A DNA stretch of 64,000 nucleotides from Castanea sativa (taxonomy: Eukaryota > Streptophyta > Magnoliopsida > Fagales > Fagaceae), in NCBI RefSeq assembly GCF_040712315.1, contig NC_134015.1:12172945-12236944 (forward strand). The letters run 5' to 3'. Position numbers and translations under genes: made by a program. Numbering within the stretch: position 1 is the first letter of the stretch; each line of letters begins with the position of its first letter. Positions 57,894 to 64,000 of this stretch are shown here, piece after piece. The notes below the pieces were generated by a model. The model was not told the DNA's origin. It searched no databases and saw nothing but the letters and a program-made list of their open reading frames with translations.

Positions 57894-59286
57894 TTAGCCT
57901 CCCTCAGGCCTCTTCTCGTTAGCCTTTACATTTCTCGTTGAAATTTTAACTGGGGCAGGGTTGACATTCATGGAGTGTTTGACATTACTTTTTGTATTCC
58001 TGCCATTTTTCCTTATTTCTCGCCTTTCTTTCTTTTCTTCAGGTACGAGAGGTTTCATATTTTCATGGCAAGAGATACTCAATTCCATGTCATGCGCACG
58101 AGTTGCCAATTCTTCGAATGTTCGGGGCTTTACCCCTTGTAGGATGTACAGAAGTCCCCAATGCATGCCTTGGATGCACATTTCTACAGCAGATATTTCG
58201 GCATCCTATCCTTACAATCTAAACTCAAAGAACGCCACCGATTTATGTAGTCAACAACGGGTACGACTTTCCACTGCTTAATATTGGTAAGCTCCATCAT
58301 GCTGACCGTGCGGCGCGTGCTGTAAAACCGGTTAAGGAACTCCCTTTCCAACTGATCCCAACTATCAATTGACTCAGGTTCCAAATCTGTATACCAATCA
58401 AAGGCATTCCCTTTCTCGTGAACGAACAAACTGCTTTACAAAGAGGCCTCCGAGTCCCTCGCGTTTCACAAGTTTCCACAAAGTGAGCAACGTGTTGCTT
58501 AGGGTTTCCCTTGCCATCGAATTGCAAGAACTTGGGGGGTTGATACCCATTTGGCATTCTCATATTGTCAATGCGCTTCGTATAAGGTTTTGAATATATG
58601 AGAGAATGTGTAGAAGAACCTCCATATTGTGCTCATATGGTGTTCGTTATCATGTCCTGCAGTTGTTGGACAGATATCGAGGCCATTGAGGTGGAATGTC
58701 CTTTTTGAGAAGTGCCTTCACCTTCTTTTCCCTTATCACCCCTAGCATTTTCTCCCTTCAAGGTAAAGCCAGGAGGGTGCTCAAGGTCTAGATTTGATTC
58801 ACCCGAATCTTGGACTTCCAGTTTGTTCATCAGGGTTGCAATTTGGACATCCTTATCTTCAAGTGCTTTTGTGAGAAGGGTGACCCTTTGTTCCATTTCA
58901 GCCATCTTTTCTTCCATAGTAGAAGTGTTGGTCATCATTACTGGCATGACCTCTAGATATGATGGAGAAAACGATGAGACAGGATGAGTCAAAGGCATTT
59001 TGTTCCTTAGACTTCTCATCACAGGTAAAGAGTTGATAGAAAAGGTCTTTGTTAGGGATGATTCATCATTAATCTCAAAATCCTTCAAGACAGATGAATC
59101 CTTAGCGGTAGCTTTCCTTTTTGCAAGAAATTCTAGAGAGATGATATTATGAAGCTTGCTTTCTTTGGTTGATTGGGGTTGCGGTTGATCAAGAGCTTTG
59201 GATCGACTACGAGTGATTGGGCCGACATAATCATCCACAACAGAAGCATCCATCACCAATTTTTGAGCATTCTTGTTAGAAGCCAT
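57894..59286 (-). pseudogene. Family A gag (broken)
   Basis: It starts at MASNKN (59286), soon after the PBS. The first part ends in a coiled-coil-like stretch and a TGA at 58633, where a CGA codon would fit. The gag domain proper follows with NGYQPPKFLQFDGKGNP, GNAFDWYTDLEPESIDSW and LEREFLNRFYSTRRTVSM (PF03732), but spread over shifted frames near 58440 and 58185. It ends at adjacent TAA/TGA codons near 57891. Confidence 0.9.
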
Positions 59287-59349
59287 CGAAGCTAGTAGCA
59301 GATCAAATTTCTTTTCTTTTGAAGGAAAAAAAGATGAGAGGCAGAGATA

Positions 59350-59366
59350 TCCCACCGGGCGTGCCA
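59350..59366 (-). promoter_or_regulatory. Primer binding site of family A
   Basis: TGGCACGCCCGGTGGGA on the - strand starts five bases after the LTR end. TGGCA... is a normal start for a tRNA 3'-end complement. The tRNA was not identified. Confidence 0.7.
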
Positions 59367-59371
59367 GAATT

Positions 59372-60337
59372 TGTAGACGACTAAATTCTTAGTTCGAAAT
59401 AAATCAAACAAGTAAAAATAGTTTCACAAATGCGAATTTGTATTGATGAATATGTGGTACAATTCTCTGTAATTACAAAAGAGTGATCCTCTTATTCAAT
59501 CTCCTTGAAAGATTTATTGATTGGAATTGTGGTAATGTGATTTTGATTTGAACACAAGATATCCTTCAATTTGGCTGAGGAATGGATCGAAGATCTTTGA
59601 AACGGAATTACAATGAATCTCTGGCTATGAGCTTGTTAGAAATTCTTTGTTCTTCGTGTTCTTCATGTGTTCTTCGTATTTGAAGGTTTGTGGTGGAAAT
59701 TCTTCGGTGCTTTAGAGGCTTGATTCCATAGAGCTTCGTTGATTTATGGTTTGTTGAGGTTTCTGGAGGCTTTTGAGCTTGATTCTAGTGACCTTTGAGA
59801 CCTAGACGAGTAGTTTGGATGATTTTGCTTCGAATGTTGTTTGTATTCGAGGTTGAAGTTCTTGAAATTCTTGGAGGCTTTGGGGTTTGATTCCGGCAGA
59901 ACTTCTGGATTTCTGAACTCAAGATATCTTCTTCCTTCTCTCTGTCCTCTTAAATGTCTCAGGAAGGCTTCTATTTATAGGAGTTTAGGGGTGGGTGAGC
60001 GACATGTGGCGGAGTCTGATTGGTGACACTTGTCACAGCCTGATTGGTCCGCTTATGTCATTGCTTACACGTGCTGGATTGCTTGTGTCATCGCTTACAC
60101 GTGCAGGGCTGCTTGTGTCATCGCTTACACGTGTTGGTTTGCTTGTGTCATCGCTTACACGTGCTGATGCAGTTTCATGCCTTTATTTCAATGACACTTG
60201 GCAAATTTCTATTGGAATCCGAATAGTGATGGCAAAACCTAGCAGCAGTACGTGGCGCCTTGTAATTGGTTATATTTTGTAGACTTGGTAGTATGATGTG
60301 TCAGCTTGTGATAGGTCGGGAATTTTCCCTCTCTACA
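59372..60337 (-). repeat. 5' LTR of family A copy 2
   Basis: Same length as its partner at 44472. Four 30-bp units start at 60051, 60081, 60111 and 60141; one CACGTG is altered in context but retained. The TATA box is at about 59970-59979. Confidence 0.95.
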
Positions 60338-60342
60338 AAACC

Positions 60343-61560
60343 TTTCTGTCATTCAACAACATTGATAAGACTATGTATGAAGTAATGAAGGCCTCATATG
60401 ATTTTTTCTCATTATAGACTCCACATGTTGCAACTATATATGTAGATCATTTATTGATGTAGTGTCTGATACACATTTTATTCCTTTCTAAAGTTTGCTT
60501 GATGGTGGACTTTGAGACCATGGCTTTATATTTCCAACCCTTGGGAAAAGAAGAAATCAAATCACTCATCACCAAGTTGCTAAGGGCGGCCACAGACATA
60601 AGTACATAACCAAATTAATTAATATATCAGTTCATAATGCATGGAAAATTTATAAACTAATTTAATTAAACTTCACGTCAAGACTACAGTTCTGCAAAAG
60701 TTTGAATATCATAGTTCCTGATGCATCAAAATGCTCCGGACGTTTTAAAATTTTTTTTTTTTACAGAGGCTATATATACAAGTTCTCCAAACAATTGTGG
60801 TCATGATTCTTTTGTGAAACTAAACTAGCAAATTTTCTAAGCAACTTTTATCACTAGTTTCATTTCATTCCATGACTTGCCATCCAACCTTACCTATTCT
60901 TACAAGATACTAGAGAAGAAAACAAAAACACAAATACCAAAGAGATATGCACATAACCCAGAAATTTTGTATTTGTCTTACACAAATAATATTTTTAGAT
61001 ACATAATATTGGAAAAGGTATGAGGAAATGTCAGTAACACAAATTTTGTCAATAGTTTTATACAATGAGAAAATGAGGAATTCTATGTCAAGCATTGTCA
61101 AATAATCAGCGAAAGAGTATTCTAACTTACTAGTTTCATCGCACACGTAAATTGCGTGCAACGAAACCTTTTTTTTTTTTTTGGTCTAATGTCACAATTT
61201 TCCTTTTAAAAAAAAAAAAATTGGTTAAGTTTGTTTGGAAGACATGGATTAGTAGAAGAGTGTTTTATTTTGTAAGCATTTTAAGTGGAGTTAAAAAAAT
61301 ATTTTTACTGGATTGTTCCCAAGTTTTTTTTTTCCTCTTAAACATAAAGTTTAGAGATATTTTTAAACTACATAAAAGTTCAATTTAAAGAGAGAAATCA
61401 TTTTATAAATAGTATAAATAACAAAAAAAAAAATTTCGAATTTATGGAATTAAATTAATAGCCACTGTGCCAGAGGGACTGACCATGGTCGAAATGATCT
61501 GCGGGGCATTGCGTTTGAAGCGTCCGTTGTTTTTAAATAATAATATAAAGTATGTTTAGA
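60343..61560. other. Intergenic stretch, nothing recognised
   Basis: AT-rich DNA right of the family A insertion. It is contiguous with 44160-44466 before the insertion. No supported gene. Confidence 0.5.
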
Positions 61561-61567
61561 CATGTAA

Positions 61568-61639
61568 GGGCATTTGGTCTAGTGGTATGATTCTCGCTTA
61601 GGGTGCGAGAGGTCCCGAGTTCAATTCTCGGAATGCCCC
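61568..61639 (+). tRNA. tRNA-Pro (AGG)
   Basis: The 72-nt gene folds into a full cloverleaf. The acceptor stem GGGCATT pairs with AATGCCC. The anticodon stem CTCGC/GCGAG encloses loop TTAGGGT with anticodon AGG. The T arm CCGAG/CTCGG encloses TTCAATT, and a discriminator C follows. Box A (TGGTCTAGTGG) and box B (AGTTCAATTC, one base off the usual GTTCGA) are internal. A T7 run about 15 bp downstream is a Pol III terminator. Confidence 0.95.
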
Positions 61640-61923
61640 CTATCAGTAATTATTTTTTTATCGGATTCCTTTTGAGCCTTACTTTAATTGTACACATTAT
61701 TAACTTTATTACTTTCCTAACATGTTTTTGACGTTCCTTTTTGGGCCTCCAAGTAAATTGTTGTTGTGGGCAGTGGTAACATGTTATTATCTGGGATCTG
61801 GGCCATAAAACCAATCAAATCAGAGTCCATATGGTGATTATAGTGGGCCTGTCTGGGCTTCGTGACACAATTTTATATTTTAGGAATTAAAAAAAAAAAA
61901 AAAGCTCTTAAAAATGGTCAGAA

Positions 61924-61995
61924 GGGGCATTCCGAGAATCGAACTCGGGACCTCTCGCACCCAAAGCGAGAATCATACCACTAGACCAAATGCCC
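61924..61995 (-). tRNA. tRNA-Pro (TGG)
   Basis: The 72-nt gene is identical to the + strand copy at 61568 except for two bases: anticodon loop TTTGGGT (anticodon TGG) and T-loop TTCGATT. All stems pair. A T5 run and then a longer T-run follow on the - strand (61890-61918 region). The two genes converge with a 284-bp spacer. Confidence 0.96.
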
Positions 61996-62410
61996 TTGAG
62001 GATACTGATTGCTTTTTGTATTCTGTGTTGTTCTAAAACTGTTCTTAACCCAAATCATTCTACCCAAAAACCAAGGGTGGGAATATTTTATTACTTAATG
62101 GTTCTTTAAATTACTAATGGATTCTACTTTTGTTGATTTTGAATAGAATAAAATAGTACCAAAATTTGAAGAATAAAATGAGAACAGTACACATATAGAC
62201 TATATTATAACACATTTTCCCTTCTTGCAACTCATGACCATACTATGCCCTTACAAATTTAATAAGAACTATACACATTTAGACTATGCTGATCATTAAA
62301 CAAGGACTAAAATAGAGAATAAACAATAACTTAACCTAAATAAAAATGAAATTATCAGCTTTCTTATGCAGCTTCCAAAAATATCTTTGTATAAGCTGAC
62401 AACAAATCCA

Positions 62411-62555
62411 AGATTGGAAGAGGACAGAGATACAAAGGATAGTTATAGAAAAAATAATAAATCATTCTCAAGCAGCACTTTGGATTTGAAAGAGGACAGA
62501 GATACAAAGGATAATTATAGAAAACAAAAATTAATCATTTTCAAGCAGTACTCAA
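62411..62555 (+). repeat. Tandem duplication, ~72-bp units
   Basis: Units 62411-62482 and 62483-62555 share GAGGACAGAGATACAAAGGAT and a CAAGCAGCACT/CAAGCAGTACT end. Confidence 0.8.
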
Positions 62556-63062
62556 TTTGAGAGGGGCATAGAAGAATTCTTTACTAACAAAAAATTCTTT
62601 ATGAAAAAAGAAAATCTTATCAAATCAATTATTTAAAAAAAATAAAAGCACAAAACCCACATAATAATGAATTCCATCCAAACACACACAATCTCATTTA
62701 TAAAAAAATACAGTATTCAAAAGTATAGCATAGATCGGCCAAATATATAAAATTAGAGAAAAATGAATACCAGAAAATAGAAGAATTTGACCTCGTGTTC
62801 ACTGAGCAAAGGTTGATAAACCCAAACAAGAAGACTGGCACAGTAAAAGGCTATGGCATTGAGCAACGAAAATTTCCGAATTAAGAGAGAGAGAGAGAGA
62901 GTGTTTCTGATAAAACAGCAAAATCATTCCTGCCCCTCTCTACTAATCTTCAGTGGTTGACAAGAGTAATCACCTCACCAGGGCAGCTGGGCCCTAGAAA
63001 ATGTGAAAGCATCAGCTCTCTTTTGTGTCTCATTCTCCTTCTGTAAAGTAAACGCGCACATA

Positions 63063-63190
63063 CTACCGCACACCCTCACTTGTGAGGCGTGATAACAAAG
63101 GCCGAGGTTCAAATTTTCAAGAGTTTCATACATATATATATATTTAAATTAAACTAGAGTAGAATTTCTATCTTGTATCAAAAAATAAAT
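63063..63190 (+). mobile_element. SINE-like fragment with imperfect TSD
   Basis: A box B-like GAGGTTCAAATTTTC, a TA-rich stretch and a CTTGTATCAAAAAATAAAT tail lie between TAAACGCGCACATA (left) and TAAACGCACATA (right). This fits a 5'-truncated SINE whose TSD differs by a GC dinucleotide. Confidence 0.55.
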
Positions 63191-63212
63191 AAACGCACAT
63201 ATTTAGCCAACA

Positions 63213-63345
63213 ATTCAAAGATGAGATAAGCTCACCAAAACTAATCCCAAAAATTAGGAACTAACACTAATCTGAATACACAACACAACCTTTCAAAGAT
63301 ATAAGCTCACCACAACTAATCCTAAAAATTAGGAACTAACTAGTA
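63213..63345 (+). repeat. Tandem duplication around ATAAGCTCACC
   Basis: Two copies of a ~60-75-bp block end with AAAAATTAGGAACTAAC. The flanking 62560-64000 shows a GA microsatellite (62886-62901) and no gene. Confidence 0.75.
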
Positions 63346-64000
63346 TTTGAAAACAGTGCAAATCTGAAAATTTATTTAACCTAATCCTGCCGCAACTGTT
63401 TCAGCTGCATAATCATTTTGAACTGCAAAGCTTTGAGCTTGGCTTATAAATTCAAGGACATAGCAGTCCTCAAGAAAAATGGGGCAACATTGCACTAAAT
63501 GTACTGTATAGTTTGTTTTTTATTTTATTTTTTTGGGTTTAAGCCAGAGTCAACTTCCTGAAACACACAATAAGCAGAAGGAAATCTGTCTTGATACTTG
63601 TTAAACAGTAAAAAGGAAAACGCTAACAAACCAATTTTCAGTTAACATAATTTGTTTCCGAAGTTCCTCTAGTAACAGGCACATTCAATACTGCATCGTC
63701 CCAAATATCCAGAATTTACAGTTGGGAGTTACATCTTGGCAAATTCAGCTAATAGTCCAGTCAGCCTTACTTCACCCAAAAGGTCAAGCTACAATGCACG
63801 GCCAAAAAAAATTTGAGGAAAAGGAAAAGCCAAAAAGGTATCTCAGAAAGACCAACAAAACCACCTCCTGTGTGACAAATCTGGACTCCGAAGAAAAGGA
63901 TAGATTCTGAACCCTTTCATGGTTTCAGACATAAAAATTGAAGAATCAAACTAAAGCTTCTCTTAACTTCATTTCATTTGTCACTGAGATCATTGTGACA

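Larger units (their letters stand above)
44472..60337 (-). mobile_element. Complete but decayed Ty3/gypsy element, family A copy 2
   Basis: The element is 15,866 bp with 966-bp LTRs at both ends and a perfect 5-bp TSD AAACC at 44467-44471 and 60338-60342. On the - strand, in order: 5' LTR, PBS (59350-59366), gag, protease, RT, RNase H, integrase, SINE, an oppositely oriented PMD-like gene, ~3.3 kb of non-coding 3' region, purine tract (about 45438-45448) and 3' LTR. Stops and shifts run through gag-pol. By eye the LTRs differ at about 21 of 966 sites with no indels. Confidence 0.95.

Noticed and set aside
61568..61995. Possibility that one tRNA-Pro is a pseudogene
   Set aside because: Both fold fully, keep internal boxes and have downstream T-runs. 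The only odd base is a T-loop A that stays within the allowed purine.

Overview
This is a plant nuclear window, most likely from a woody eudicot. The evidence is GT-AG introns, AT-rich intergenic DNA with long A/T runs, plant-type Ty3/gypsy and Ty1/copia elements, tRNA-derived SINEs, and a plant-specific DCD-domain gene. A Fagaceae-like genome is my guess from the look of the repeats and is not proven.

Layout. 1-3615 is the 3' end of a Ty3/gypsy element of 'family A' on the + strand, ending in a 978-bp LTR. 3616-15600 is AT-rich intergenic DNA holding small transposons with readable target-site duplications (TSDs): a foldback element (4887-5200), a hAT-like element (7406-7944), a SINE (8466-8585), an insertion with a 9-bp TSD (10202-11628) and a Helitron (13207-13718). 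These sit in and around a diverged ~2-kb segmental duplication (5216-7200 versus 8085-11690). 15622-22200 holds the one ordinary host protein gene, a DCD-domain gene on the - strand with three coding exons and a long 5' UTR intron. 22240-26290 is intergenic, with a second foldback element. 26291-37580 is a largely intact Ty3/gypsy element ('family B') on the - strand. 37581-44471 holds broken Ty1/copia remnants split by another LTR-bearing unit that carries a Transposase_32-like pseudogene. 44472-60337 is a complete but decayed 15.9-kb family A element on the - strand, with 966-bp LTRs and a perfect AAACC TSD. 60343-64000 is intergenic and holds two convergent tRNA-Pro genes.

The most notable theme is that both large gypsy elements carry an extra gene between integrase and the 3' LTR, read in the opposite direction to gag-pol. 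Family B's gene has three exons and two in-frame GT-AG introns. It resembles the 'putative gypsy type transposon' domain (Transposase_28) followed by a coiled coil, and has one internal TAG. Family A's gene is a plant mobile domain (PMD)-like protein with a C-terminal coiled coil, its own TATA box and an AATAAA signal; this copy has frameshifts. In both elements pol and the extra gene converge. In family B the convergence zone is a 151-bp tandem array; in family A it holds a SINE. Extra and antisense ORFs in plant LTR elements are an established phenomenon, but the parallel organisation of two unrelated passenger genes in one window deserves a closer look.

The second notable pattern is a foldback family whose two copies are flanked by perfect 14-bp and 13-bp direct repeats, longer than usual for terminal-inverted-repeat transposons. 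Stretches not listed as features (14050-15600, 18000-22000 apart from a SINE, 24440-26290, 60343-61560 and 62000-64000) show no gene I can support.
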